DNA from: Helicobacter acinonychis
GTDB taxonomy: Bacteria; Campylobacterota; Campylobacteria; Campylobacterales; Helicobacteraceae
Length of the DNA: 64,000 nucleotides
Assembly (NCBI RefSeq): GCF_900461455.1
Contig: NZ_UGIA01000001.1
Location: forward strand, 372,001 to 436,000
Reading direction: 5' to 3'
How positions within the stretch are numbered: position 1 is the first letter of the stretch; each line of letters opens with the position of its first letter. Positions 27,688 to 36,709 of this stretch are shown here, one piece after another. A model generated the notes under the pieces. That model did no database searches. It saw only the letters and a list, made by a program, of their open reading frames with translations, and was not told where the DNA came from. A program made the position numbers and the translations under genes.

Positions 27688-29001
27688 TTAGCCTAATAGT
27701 AACGCTCCAGCAACCCCAAAGGCGATCAAAGGGAGGTTATAGACTAAAAAAGTCGGCACGCATGTGTCATAGATATGATTGTGTTGGTTGTCTGCGTTAA
27801 GCCCACAAGTAGGTCCCATGGTGCTATCGCTAGCCGGTGAACCTGCATCACCTAAAGCTGCGGCTATGCCAATGAGTAAAATCGTAGATTCCGTGCTGAA
27901 TCCTAATTTCGCACACAAAGGGACATAAAACACAGCGATAATAGGAATAGTGCCAAAAGAAGTCCCTATCCCCATAGTGATAAAAAGCCCTGCAACAAGC
28001 ATTAACAAAGCCCCTAAAAGCTTCCCTTGGATCACATTTGCAATTGCATTCACTAGAGCTTCTATGGCATGTACTTTTTGCAAGACTTCTCCAAACCCAC
28101 TAGCCACTAGCATCACAAAAGCGATAAACGCCATCATTTTCACGCTATCATCCATTAAAGAGTCTGTTTCTTTAAACTTAATACCACGGCCTAGCAAGAT
28201 GATCGCTAAAGCCAAAAAGGCGGCTAAAGGCATAGAATCGGTGGCTAATTGGATCACAAAAGCCACGATAATCCCTATAAAGGTCAAATAATCATGGTAG
28301 TTTAATTGAAGCACAGCGTAATTTTCCATATTAAAAGATTTTTCTATATAGCGCCTTGGGTTTTTATATAACACTAGCACGGCGATGAATAGTCCAAAAA
28401 CCATCGCTAACCCCGCTATCCACATCACTCCTGTGATTTGCGCTAAACTCGTATCCACGCCATTAGCTTTTAATTGCTCTAAAATCGTGGTTTGAAAGAT
28501 CAAGCCAAATCCCACAGGAAGCACCAAGTATGGGGCTTGCAAGCCAAAAGTTAAAGCACAAGCCACTGCTCTTCTATCGAGCTCTAGCCTGTTCATCAAG
28601 TGCAAAAGAGGGGGGATTAAAATAGGGATAAAAGCGATATGCACCGGCACTAAATTTTGCGAAAAACATGCGATAAAAGCGATTAAAAAGCAAAAAATGG
28701 ATCGTTTGTAATCCATGAGATTGATGAGCTTGTTCAAAGCGACTTTAATGAGATTGCTTTTAGCGATCGCTACCGCTAAAGCCCCTAAAAGGATGTAGCT
28801 TAATGCAATGTTTAAATTCCCTTTCATGCCCTCTATCATCACATTAAAGCTTTCTGTGAGTCCAAGCCCTCCCATAAGCCCTACTATGAGAGTTGCACTA
28901 ATCATAGAAAGCATGATATTGAGCCTTAAAAGGCTAAGAACACACATGCAAATGATGGCTACAAAGGCAGGATTGCTCCATATAGAGCTATTTTCTAGCA
29001 T
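27688..29001 (-). CDS. Na+/H+ antiporter (NhaC/YuiF-type) family membrane protein
   Basis: 437 residues with about eleven to twelve hydrophobic segments. Polar breaks in the C-terminal half such as G-D-A-G-S-P-A-S-D-S-T-M-G-P-T and G-T-S-F-G-T-I-P-I are typical of ion-transporter-superfamily re-entrant regions. A role in sodium/proton exchange is the family assignment; substrate is not proven. Its stop codon abuts the expected start of the MATE gene, so the two transporters probably share an mRNA. Confidence 0.78.
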   Translation of the reverse strand: MLENSSIWSNPAFVAIICMCVLSLLRLNIMLSMISATLIVGLMGGLGLTESFNVMIEGMKGNLNIALSYILLGALAVAIAKSNLIKVALNKLINLMDYKRSIFCFLIAFIACFSQNLVPVHIAFIPILIPPLLHLMNRLELDRRAVACALTFGLQAPYLVLPVGFGLIFQTTILEQLKANGVDTSLAQITGVMWIAGLAMVFGLFIAVLVLYKNPRRYIEKSFNMENYAVLQLNYHDYLTFIGIIVAFVIQLATDSMPLAAFLALAIILLGRGIKFKETDSLMDDSVKMMAFIAFVMLVASGFGEVLQKVHAIEALVNAIANVIQGKLLGALLMLVAGLFITMGIGTSFGTIPIIAVFYVPLCAKLGFSTESTILLIGIAAALGDAGSPASDSTMGPTCGLNADNQHNHIYDTCVPTFLVYNLPLIAFGVAGALLLG

Positions 29002-29102
29002 TTTTGCTCCTTGTTAAAGTGAAAATACCACGCAAAAATGATAGAATTTTTGCGCTTTTTTAGCACAAAAAACTGCACTTGCCATGCCAATCCTTTCTAA
29101 AA

Positions 29103-29984
29103 TCAATCTTTATAGCGTTTCAACAAATCATGATAAAAATCAATGCGTCTGTCTCTTAAAAACGGCCACATTCTGCGCACTTCTTCTGTGTGTCCTAAAT
29201 CAATTTCTGCATACAAAATTTCTTCTTTATCGCTCGCTTTAGCTAAAAACTCGCCTAAAGCCCCCACCACAAAACTAGAGCCAAAAAAAGTAATACCCCC
29301 CTTAATTACGCCACTAGGATCCAGCTCCACACCCACTCTGTTAGTCGCAATCAAAGGCAAGCCATTAGCGATCGCATGCCCTCTTTGGATCGTCTCCCAT
29401 GCGTTTTGCTGGCGTTTTTTTTCTTCATTGGAATCTTCTTCTAAAAACCCTATCGCACTAGGATAGATTAAAATCTCCGCCCCTTTTAAAGCCATAATCC
29501 TAGCCGCTTCAGGATACCATTGATCCCAACACACCATAAGCCCTAATTTCCCCACGCTTGTGACAATAGGCTCAAAACCCAAATCCCCCGGCGTGAAATA
29601 AAATTTTTCATAAAACCCCGGATCATCAGGGATGTGCATTTTGCGATAAATTCCAACGATTGAGCCGTCTTTTTCAAACACAACCGCACTATTGTGATAC
29701 AACCCTTTAGCGCGCTTTTCAAATAAAGAAGCGACAAGCACCACCTTGAACTTTTGAGCTAAAGCGCTAAAAAAAGCCTTATCTTCTTCAAAATACTCGC
29801 CTAAATCAAAAAATTTAGGGTTTTCGCTTTGGCAAAAATAACTATAAGGGTTTAATTCTTGCAACACCACTAAATTGGTTTTAGGGTGTTTTTTGAGTGC
29901 TTGTTCAAGCAAGTGTGCTGTATGTTCTATAGTCTTTTTTCTAGAGCCGCAATAAGCGTGTTGGAGAATGCTCGCACAAATCAT
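29103..29984 (-). CDS. aguB: N-carbamoylputrescine amidase-like nitrilase family enzyme
   Basis: Carbon-nitrogen hydrolase of 293 residues. The catalytic triad is visible: Glu43 (L-Q-E-L), Lys115 (R-K-M-H-I-P) and Cys152 (M-V-C-W-D-Q-W-Y-P-E). This pattern matches AguB, which hydrolyses N-carbamoylputrescine to putrescine in the agmatine route. The start lies 3 bases after the acidic small gene, so both likely belong to the tcdA transcript. Substrate assignment rests on similarity around the cysteine and lysine. Confidence 0.88.
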   Translation of the reverse strand: MICASILQHAYCGSRKKTIEHTAHLLEQALKKHPKTNLVVLQELNPYSYFCQSENPKFFDLGEYFEEDKAFFSALAQKFKVVLVASLFEKRAKGLYHNSAVVFEKDGSIVGIYRKMHIPDDPGFYEKFYFTPGDLGFEPIVTSVGKLGLMVCWDQWYPEAARIMALKGAEILIYPSAIGFLEEDSNEEKKRQQNAWETIQRGHAIANGLPLIATNRVGVELDPSGVIKGGITFFGSSFVVGALGEFLAKASDKEEILYAEIDLGHTEEVRRMWPFLRDRRIDFYHDLLKRYKD

Positions 29985-29987
29985 TTT

Positions 29988-30134
29988 TCACTCTTCTTCA
30001 TAATCAGAGCTATAATCTTGATAATCGTCATCATCATAGACATTCTTATAATCATCATACCCCTCATCATATTCTTCAAAGCTCTCTAATTCTTCTCCTT
30101 CAAAATCTTCCAATTCTTCTTCGTAATCTTTCAT
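29988..30134 (-). CDS. very acidic, tyrosine-rich 48-residue protein
   Basis: ATG at 30134-30132 with AGGA about 7 bases upstream; a longer frame from 30176 would overlap tcdA and include that ribosome site, so I prefer the shorter one. Of 48 residues, 25 are Asp or Glu and 8 are Tyr, with only 2 Lys and no Arg or His. There is no signal peptide or membrane helix. It may bind metal or a basic partner; no family is recognised. It is packed between tcdA (1-base gap) and aguB (3-base gap). Confidence 0.7.
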   Translation of the reverse strand: MKDYEEELEDFEGEELESFEEYDEGYDDYKNVYDDDDYQDYSSDYEEE

Positions 30135-30135
30135 T

Positions 30136-30807
30136 TCACTTCCTTTCATGTTTGATAATATCTTGTACGACTTCACTCGCTATTTGCAAACCAAAACTCG
30201 CCGTAACTGCATTAAAACTCCCAAGCTCTATACAATGCGGAGTTTCAGGGCTAAAAACCACTTTAAAATTCCCCTTAAAATGGCGTTTTTTTAAAAAATC
30301 CCTAAATTTACGCCCAAATTTATCGCCATAACTTTCCCACACGCTCCCTACTTGGATGTGTTTAGGATTCAAGCGTTTCGCACTCCCCATAGAGCTAATA
30401 AACTTCCCATAAGCAAAATTTTGACATTTTATCGCCAAACTCGTTTTAATAGGCAAACCGTCCATGCAATCTAAAATGTAATCATAATCTCTAAAATTAA
30501 ATGAATTTAAAAACGCTTCATCTATGCGGTAATTTAAGGCTTGAATGCCTTTATAGAGATCTTGTAACACGAGCGTTTTAGATTCTCCTATCCTTTCTGA
30601 GCCAATCTGGCGGTTTTGATTAGTCACATCAAACACATCTTTATCTATGATAGTGATTTGTCCTATCCCCACACGATATAAAGAATCTAGTGCAAAGCCC
30701 CCAACACCCCCCACGCCACAGATTAAAACCTTTTGTTGGCGGATTTTTTCAAAATCGTCTTTAAACAACCACCTTATGCGCGTGAATCTATCTATGGGTT
30801 CGGACAA
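30136..30807 (-). CDS. tcdA: ThiF/MoeB-type E1-like enzyme, probably tRNA A37 ct6A dehydratase TcdA
   Basis: 223 residues with the Rossmann ATP site G-V-G-G-V-G-G at 31-37, the D-x-D pair in I-I-D-K-D, and N-Q-N-R-Q at 63-67. The start R-F-T-R-I-R-W-L-F and the missing MoeB Cys-x-x-Cys zinc pairs fit TcdA (CsdL), which cyclises t6A37 in tRNAs, better than ThiF or MoeB. A TsaC-like protein, in the t6A pathway, is encoded at 62.5 kb in this window. Confidence 0.8.
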   Translation of the reverse strand: MSEPIDRFTRIRWLFKDDFEKIRQQKVLICGVGGVGGFALDSLYRVGIGQITIIDKDVFDVTNQNRQIGSERIGESKTLVLQDLYKGIQALNYRIDEAFLNSFNFRDYDYILDCMDGLPIKTSLAIKCQNFAYGKFISSMGSAKRLNPKHIQVGSVWESYGDKFGRKFRDFLKKRHFKGNFKVVFSPETPHCIELGSFNAVTASFGLQIASEVVQDIIKHERK

Positions 30808-30860
30808 TCTTTAGCCTTTAATCAAAGTTTGTCGTTTATTGTATCGTAGTTTAAAAAAAC

Positions 30861-31100
30861 TTAAGACAAAAATTTTTGGATTTTTCTAGCCTTATGCATT
30901 TGTATTTGCAGTTCTTCTTTTTCTTTTTCTAATAATTCAATGCTTTGGGCTATCATTTCCTTAAGGCTTAAAAGCGTGTTTAAATCCAAGTTTTTTAATT
31001 GCTCTGAAGAAAGGCACTCTATCAATGAAAAAGCCTGCTTGGAATCTTTTTTAATGAGAGCGATTTTAAAGGAATTTAATAAAGTTTCAGGCGAGTTCAT
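30861..31100 (-). CDS. fliT: FliT-like flagellar chaperone
   Basis: 79 residues, entirely helical in appearance, ending in a Lys/Glu-rich amphipathic helix. There is little to recognise in sequence, but the position immediately after fliS (14-base overlap), downstream of fliD, is the conserved place of FliT, the chaperone of the filament cap protein FliD. The assignment rests mainly on context and length. Confidence 0.65.
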   Translation of the reverse strand: MNSPETLLNSFKIALIKKDSKQAFSLIECLSSEQLKNLDLNTLLSLKEMIAQSIELLEKEKEELQIQMHKARKIQKFLS

Positions 31101-31467
31101 CCGAATGGATTTCCCTCCATGCTTCTAACAACCCCCTAGCCACATTCAATACCAAATCAATCTTATTCGCATCATTTTCCACATTGGCCTGCGTTAAAAC
31201 TTTGATTTGATGGGTGTATAAGCCTGTAAGATACACCGCCACTTCCCCCCCTTTTTCATAATCTAAAATATTCAACAACTCCGTGAAAATATCCGTAATT
31301 CTATTAATATAGTAGATTTTCTTTTCAATGTCTTCATTCTCAATACAGCGTTTGGCTTGCGAAGAAAATCTTAAAATCCCTTCATAAAGCATTTCAATGA
31401 GTTTTGCTGGGGATTCCACACTCACTCTATTGTGCTGGTAAGCTTGATAAGCGTTAGCGTATTGCAT
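31087..31467 (-). CDS. fliS: flagellin export chaperone FliS
   Basis: Cytoplasmic chaperone that binds the flagellin C-terminus and prevents early polymerisation. 126 residues; the N-terminal A-Y-Q-A-Y-Q-H-N-R-V and S-P-A-K-L-I-E-M-L-Y-E-G blocks are the FliS hallmark. It is 44 bases after fliD and overlaps fliT. Confidence 0.95.
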   Translation of the reverse strand: MQYANAYQAYQHNRVSVESPAKLIEMLYEGILRFSSQAKRCIENEDIEKKIYYINRITDIFTELLNILDYEKGGEVAVYLTGLYTHQIKVLTQANVENDANKIDLVLNVARGLLEAWREIHSDELA

Positions 31468-31511
31468 GGGTTTAATCCTTTATCCTTTAAAATTTAATCG
31501 CTCTTTTATTT

Positions 31512-33569
31512 TTAATTTTTTTTGGCCGCCGCTTGATCGATCATCATTTGCACGGAATTGAACTTTTGATTCGCTTTAGAAATTTGACTATCATAAGCGG
31601 CAAAACGCTCCGCCATGATGTTATAGCGGGTTTTTAAAAGCTCTTGAGCGTTTTCTTTATCTTTAGTCAGGCTTTTAGCGTCTCTGTCTAGAGAATCTTC
31701 ATAAATCTTTAATTTAGCGTTCCCTCCGTCTATAAGATTGGCGACTACTTGATTGAATTTAGAAAAAATACCCTCTTGGTGGATTTCTCTACCCCCCATA
31801 TCCTTGCTATCGCTCCCATAGAAAAAATCTTGAGTCGCTTTAGGGTTAGAATTTAATGCACTACTCAATTTAGCTTCATCTAAACTCATCACGCCCTTAT
31901 CGTCTAAACTAAGTCCGTATTTCATCAAGCTTTCTACTCCATTATCGGTGTGCACACTATAAGAAAACACATTATTAAGAGAAGAGCGAATTGTACGAAT
32001 ATCACCTACGCCATTAAAAATCCCAGCGATCTTAGTGTCCGCATCATAGCGAGTGTCTTCATCCAATTTAGGGATAAGCTCATTATAGGCTTTCACAAAC
32101 TCAGTAAGGCTATCTATAATGGCTTGATTGTCCCTGCTCACGCTAATGATGGCGGGTTTATTAGGCTCTGTGGTTTGCTCTAAAGTGATATTAACCCCAC
32201 TGATCACATCATTGACCTCATTAGTGGGGCGTGTGATACTCACCCCATTATAAGTGAATTGTGAATCGCTCGCTTTTTGCAAATTTTTAGACCTAAAAAG
32301 CGTTTGTTGTGAAGTTTCATAAGATTGCACCACGCCGGCATTCAAGCCTAAATCTTTCAAACTATCCTTGCCTAAAGTGCCTTCACCCTTGATAGTGAGC
32401 ATCCCATTTTTAGTATTGATCACAAGCTTGCCTTCTGCATTTTTAAATGCATTCAAGCCTTCTTTAGAATTGATCGCTTGAATGATAGCGTCTGTGTTTT
32501 GCTCGCTTGTGTTACCCTCTTTAGTTAAAGCGCTTAAATCAAGTTTTTGATTATTTAAGCTAATCACCCCTTCTAATTTGCCCTCTTTAATTGTGCGGCT
32601 GCTTTTTAGCAAGTCATTTTCTTGCGTAGCGGTTTGTAAAAACCCAAGCTCTTTGACCTTACTCCCTTTAACTTCAATTTTTTCCCCACGCCTGTCATTA
32701 ATGATTAAAGAATCCCCCCCATGAATCACATCTATGGAAATATCCCCATTAGCGATTAGATCTTTAAAATTAGGGTCATTTTCTAAAGCCTGCTCTATCG
32801 CCTTTTGGATCGCTGTGTTTTTTTGTTTGACAGAAGCACTTTCAGGGAGTTCTAAAATAATAGGGACTTCATGCATATTCCCATCAGCCCCCTTTAGATT
32901 CAAACTCACTTCATTTTTCCCACTCTCATCAACCCCTAAAGAAAGGGCGTTTTTGTTAGTGAGCGTGGATTGGAGGTGTGAGCCAAAATAAATGCGGTTG
33001 TCTTCGCCGGTGTTTTTGGTATTCACCATTAATTGATAAGGGTCATTCCCCCCTGTTTTCATCACAATGCCCATCACTTCACCATTGGTAGCGTCTGTGA
33101 TGCTTTGAGCCACATCGCCTAAGGTCATTCCAGCTTTAATGTCAATATCGTAGTCCTTGTTTTGCGTGTAAAATTTGAGCGTGGTATCCACTTGGCTAAA
33201 AATATCATCTCTTGAAGAAAATTTCGACCCTAATTCATTAATATCGCCTTGTGCTAAATTTTGCACATCCACTTTAATGTCTTGGATGGGCACGCCAGCC
33301 CCCACACTCGCACTCAACGCATCGCCTGTAACATTGCTTTTTCGGCTGATATAAGTGGAATAATCTGAGAGTGTTTTAATAGGACCTTTTAGAGCTGAAA
33401 GAAGCGTTTTAATTTCTACAAGGGCTTTTTGTTTTTCAACATTTTGTTCCATTTTCTTGTCTAATGGTGCAATCAATGCCTTTTCATCAGCATCCCTAAG
33501 TTTGTCAATCACATCGTAATTTAAAACCTTACTGCCAAGCCCTAATGAGCTTAATGAACCTATTGCCAT
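31512..33569 (-). CDS. fliD: flagellar filament cap protein FliD
   Basis: Distal cap on which flagellin subunits assemble; exported by the flagellar apparatus. 685 residues, the length expected in Helicobacter. The N-terminal D0/D1 start (S-S-L-G-L-G-S-K-V-L-N-Y-D) and C-terminal helical D0 end with repeated Gln/Lys heptads are visible, with a variable Asn/Gly-rich middle that is surface exposed. It lies 17 bases after flaG and is followed by fliS and fliT. Confidence 0.97.
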   Translation of the reverse strand: MAIGSLSSLGLGSKVLNYDVIDKLRDADEKALIAPLDKKMEQNVEKQKALVEIKTLLSALKGPIKTLSDYSTYISRKSNVTGDALSASVGAGVPIQDIKVDVQNLAQGDINELGSKFSSRDDIFSQVDTTLKFYTQNKDYDIDIKAGMTLGDVAQSITDATNGEVMGIVMKTGGNDPYQLMVNTKNTGEDNRIYFGSHLQSTLTNKNALSLGVDESGKNEVSLNLKGADGNMHEVPIILELPESASVKQKNTAIQKAIEQALENDPNFKDLIANGDISIDVIHGGDSLIINDRRGEKIEVKGSKVKELGFLQTATQENDLLKSSRTIKEGKLEGVISLNNQKLDLSALTKEGNTSEQNTDAIIQAINSKEGLNAFKNAEGKLVINTKNGMLTIKGEGTLGKDSLKDLGLNAGVVQSYETSQQTLFRSKNLQKASDSQFTYNGVSITRPTNEVNDVISGVNITLEQTTEPNKPAIISVSRDNQAIIDSLTEFVKAYNELIPKLDEDTRYDADTKIAGIFNGVGDIRTIRSSLNNVFSYSVHTDNGVESLMKYGLSLDDKGVMSLDEAKLSSALNSNPKATQDFFYGSDSKDMGGREIHQEGIFSKFNQVVANLIDGGNAKLKIYEDSLDRDAKSLTKDKENAQELLKTRYNIMAERFAAYDSQISKANQKFNSVQMMIDQAAAKKN

Positions 33570-33586
33570 TTTTTACCCCCAAATTT

Positions 33587-33952
33587 TTAGCCTTTTTTAT
33601 CAAAGATAACGCCTATCACATCGTGCATTCTTTGCATAAGCTCCACGGCTTCTTTAGAGGGAATTTCTCTTAAAACCTTATCCCCTTTAGCGTCTTTGAC
33701 AGAAACCACCAACCCTTTAATCTCATCGTTATAACTAAAATCAATATCCGTACCAATACGCCTCATCTCTTCATTCAAACGCTCGCTCAATAATTCTAGC
33801 TTGGGTTTGTATTGCTCAGGATCGATAGTCGTTTTAGATTCATCTATGGTGTTAATAGTGTTAGCACGACTGACTTCCTTGATGGGGGCTGCTTGAACAT
33901 TTATGTGAGATGCAGAAACCACACGACTGCTCCCTTGAACTTCGTTGATCAT
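33587..33952 (-). CDS. flaG: FlaG family protein
   Basis: 121 residues from ATG 33952, chosen because GGAGG lies 6 bases upstream; a TTG at 33964 would place the ribosome site inside the gene. The C-terminal half holds the FlaG domain (I-D-F-S-Y-N-D-E-I-K-G-L-V-V-S-V, then V-L-R-E-I-P-S-K-E-A). FlaG affects filament length in related bacteria. First gene of flaG-fliD-fliS-fliT behind a sigma-28-type promoter. Confidence 0.92.
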   Translation of the reverse strand: MINEVQGSSRVVSASHINVQAAPIKEVSRANTINTIDESKTTIDPEQYKPKLELLSERLNEEMRRIGTDIDFSYNDEIKGLVVSVKDAKGDKVLREIPSKEAVELMQRMHDVIGVIFDKKG

Positions 33953-34016
33953 AAAAACCTCCAAATTTTTTGCATGCCCATGTGCATGACCATCCTTTTG
34001 TTCAATTTCACAGTAA

Positions 34017-34044
34017 ATATCGGCAAAAAGACGATTTGTTAAAT
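34017..34044 (-). promoter_or_regulatory. predicted sigma-28 (FliA) promoter of flaG-fliD-fliS-fliT
   Basis: On the minus strand GCCGATAT at 34024-34017 matches the sigma-28 -10 consensus, with TTTAAC at 34044-34039 as a -35 candidate 14 bases upstream. It lies directly after the upstream gene and leaves a leader of about 57 bases before the flaG start. Confidence 0.75.
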
Positions 34045-34045
34045 C

Positions 34046-35263
34046 TTAATTGCGCGCAATGAGTTCTAAAGGGTTAATGTGTTTTTCTTTCATGGTGACT
34101 TCAAAGCCTAATCGTTGCTCAATGCGCCCTAAAACATAGCCTTTTTGGATGCGCATGCCGCTTTTAATGGTGGGGGCGATTTTATCCAATTGGGAATAAA
34201 TCGTGCGGATGCCGTTTTTATGCTCAACGATAACGACTTTTTTAAGCATGTTGATTTCTTTAGCGAACACGATTTTTCCGTCTAGAACATTACGCACCAA
34301 AGCGTTTGGGGTTTTTGACACAAGCGTGATGGATTCGCTAAAAATTTTTAAATTATAAACTGGGTCAATATAAGGGCCAAATTTTTGCACCACTTCATAA
34401 TCATTCAAGGGAGCGATCGTTTTTGGCCCATTATAGCTCGTGGTGTTGATATTTTGATAAGAGCTCGCCACTTGCTTGACTTCTAATGCATGAGAAGATT
34501 TTTTAAGGTTGGCTTTTTCTTCATTTTCTCTAGTTTGCTTGATGATATTCAAGCGTTTCAATAGGGCGTTTAAATTCTGGCGCTCTTTATCTAAAAGCGT
34601 TAATCGTTGGTTATAGATCGCATAATCTTTTTGCATGCTCAAAATGAGCTTGTTTTGTTCGGTTTGTAAGGATTTTAAGGTTACTTCACGAGTTTTTTGT
34701 GCATCTATGATAGATGAGATTTTTTGGATACTGCTTTTGACTTTTAAGGCTTGCGTGTTGAGTTCTTTTTCTTCTTGGCTTAATTGCGACATTTTAGATA
34801 GGGTGTTTTGGTGCAAGTTTTCAAACGCCACTTGCAAAATAACATCATTAGAAGAGGCTAAATCCTGCCCCTTTAAGGCTTGCGAAAAAAGAAAATCTTG
34901 CAAAAGCGTGTCAAAGACTCTTTTTTGTAAAAACGATCGTTGTTTTTGTAAATTATCCAAAGACTCGCGGTAGTTAGTGAGGACTTTTTCTTGTGCCAAA
35001 CTTTCGTTACGATTCTTTTCAAGATTCTTTTTTAAAGCCGTCATTTGACGCTCAATCTCAACTTTTTGGCGCTCTTTAGAACGGATCGCTTCACCTAAAG
35101 AACTCAAACGGCTGTTTAATTGCAATTTTTCTTCATGGGTTTTTTTCAAGAGGGTTTTTTTGTTTTGAATATCTTTGGCAATATCGCTCACTTTTTGCGT
35201 GTTAGCTAATAATAAGGTGGCTAACAAAAACACCCCTAATTTATACATAATTTGGTTCTCCAA
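34046..35263 (-). CDS. EnvC-like periplasmic coiled-coil protein with a LytM (M23) domain
   Basis: 405 residues: signal sequence at about 6-21, a long coiled coil (about 25-260, Gln/Glu/Lys/Leu-rich heptads), then a C-terminal LytM domain with V-R-N-V-L-D-G-K-I-V-F and V-V-I-V-E-H-K-N-G-I-R-T-I-Y-S-Q-L. The zinc-binding H-x-H of active M23 peptidases is replaced in the Y-S-Q-L segment, so it is probably a non-enzymatic amidase activator like EnvC. It overlaps ftsX by 28 bases, and FtsEX controls EnvC in other bacteria; AmiA at 13.4 kb is the likely target. Confidence 0.82.
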   Translation of the reverse strand: MENQIMYKLGVFLLATLLLANTQKVSDIAKDIQNKKTLLKKTHEEKLQLNSRLSSLGEAIRSKERQKVEIERQMTALKKNLEKNRNESLAQEKVLTNYRESLDNLQKQRSFLQKRVFDTLLQDFLFSQALKGQDLASSNDVILQVAFENLHQNTLSKMSQLSQEEKELNTQALKVKSSIQKISSIIDAQKTREVTLKSLQTEQNKLILSMQKDYAIYNQRLTLLDKERQNLNALLKRLNIIKQTRENEEKANLKKSSHALEVKQVASSYQNINTTSYNGPKTIAPLNDYEVVQKFGPYIDPVYNLKIFSESITLVSKTPNALVRNVLDGKIVFAKEINMLKKVVIVEHKNGIRTIYSQLDKIAPTIKSGMRIQKGYVLGRIEQRLGFEVTMKEKHINPLELIARN

Positions 35264-36060
35264 GCTACAAGTAAAACAGAAATAAATGAGACCACAAGGC
35301 TAAAAAGCAATCCCCATAAAAAATTATTTAAAACAAAATCACTCCCTATAATACCCAAAGTATCCATGATTTTTTCAAAATTTTTTTGTGAAGTGATATA
35401 AAGCATTAACATGGGAGCTATAAAACTAGCGATTAAAGAATCCACCAAAGCTATTTTATACAAAAACCCATTTTTAAAAGACGCCGAGGCCCCCAATAAA
35501 TCCATAATCTCCAACCTCTCATGGTATTGATAGATCCAAATGCGGACTTGCTTGAACATCAATAAAACCGATAAGACAAAGATGACTAACGCAAAGATAT
35601 AAATAGTGGCTTTAATCAAACTTAAGAGATCATACACTTGCATGTAAGTTTTGGCAAAGACTTCAACTTTTTGAACGCCAGGGATTTTGAGCAATTTTTC
35701 TTTAATGTTTTCTAAACGCTCTTGAGTAGGGAAGCTAGAAAGTTGCAAAGAATAAAAAAAGGGCAAATTTTTTCTTAATGTTTTGATACCATCTAAGCCT
35801 AGAGTTTTTTGAAGAGGTTCTAAGGAATAATTAGGATCGATCTCTTTTAGTGCCACGATCTCGCTAAAATTTTGACGCAACAATTCTAACCCTAATTTTT
35901 GCGTGCTAGCTAACACGACTGAATAATCTTCAATCAATTTTTTTTCTTTCTGTGCGATCGCCCCATTGATAAACAGCACGCATTCCAAACCAAACAACAA
36001 CGCCACAAGGGGAATGATAAAGGCTAAATGTTTTTTAAGAGTATTCATAAACTTCCCCAT
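35236..36060 (-). CDS. ftsX: cell division permease-like protein FtsX
   Basis: 274 residues with the FtsX layout: a membrane helix near 13-35, a periplasmic loop (about 40-150), then three helices. With FtsE it forms an ABC-type complex that transmits ATP hydrolysis to periplasmic murein hydrolase activators. It overlaps ftsE by 26 bases and the EnvC-like gene by 28 bases, so the three are translationally coupled. Confidence 0.93.
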   Translation of the reverse strand: MGKFMNTLKKHLAFIIPLVALLFGLECVLFINGAIAQKEKKLIEDYSVVLASTQKLGLELLRQNFSEIVALKEIDPNYSLEPLQKTLGLDGIKTLRKNLPFFYSLQLSSFPTQERLENIKEKLLKIPGVQKVEVFAKTYMQVYDLLSLIKATIYIFALVIFVLSVLLMFKQVRIWIYQYHERLEIMDLLGASASFKNGFLYKIALVDSLIASFIAPMLMLYITSQKNFEKIMDTLGIIGSDFVLNNFLWGLLFSLVVSFISVLLVAWRTKLCIN

Positions 36061-36709
36061 CTTCTATATAAAATTTCCTATGATAAGCGCTAAAATTTTT
36101 AGGGAATTTATGCGTAACCACTACGATCGTAGCGTTTAATTGCGTGTTCATGCCCCTTAATAAGCTCCAAATTTTATCACTAGAATAATCGTCTAAATTC
36201 CCAGTAGGCTCATCGGCTAAAATGAGTTCAGGGCAGTTTGCCATAGCCCTTGCCATAGCCACTCTTTGTTGCTCACCCCCACTGAGTTCTTTAGGGTAGC
36301 GGTTAGCCTTATGGCGTAAATCAATATACCCTAAAAGTTTTTCTAGCTGCAAGTGGCATTCTTCTTTTTTAACACCGCAAATCACCATAGGCAGTTTGAT
36401 ATTTTGCTCAATCGTGTAATCTTGGATCAATTTATAGTCTTGAAAAACCACGCCGATATTTTTACGCAAATCTAAAATCATCGTTTTTGAAGCATTATTC
36501 ATGTTGATATTACAAACTTCTAATTTACCGCTAAAAACTTTTAAATCCCCATAAAACGAACGCAAAAGCGTGCTTTTACCGCTCCCACTAGACCCTGAAA
36601 TAAACACAAAATCCTTCCGTTTGATGCGTAAATTAGCATGTTTGATGACCGGCTCGTTTTGTTGGTATTGTAAGCATAGATTATTCGCTGCAATGATTAT
36701 ACTCATCAA
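36035..36709 (-). CDS. ftsE: cell division ATP-binding protein FtsE
   Basis: ABC ATPase of 224 residues. Walker A G-S-S-G-S-G-K-S at 39-46, signature [14 protein letters not shown], Walker [11 protein letters not shown]. Partner of FtsX at the division site. Overlaps ftsX and trmB on either side. Confidence 0.95.
   Translation of the reverse strand: MMSIIIAANNLCLQYQQNEPVIKHANLRIKRKDFVFISGSSGSGKSTLLRSFYGDLKVFSGKLEVCNINMNNASKTMILDLRKNIGVVFQDYKLIQDYTIEQNIKLPMVICGVKKEECHLQLEKLLGYIDLRHKANRYPKELSGGEQQRVAMARAMANCPELILADEPTGNLDDYSSDKIWSLLRGMNTQLNATIVVVTHKFPKNFSAYHRKFYIEDGEVYEYS

Noticed and set aside
30135-30176. N-terminal extension of the acidic protein
   Set aside because: It overlaps tcdA and contains the ribosome site used by the shorter start.
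33812-34042. Plus-strand frame over flaG
   Set aside because: Antisense to flaG and its promoter, no ribosome site.
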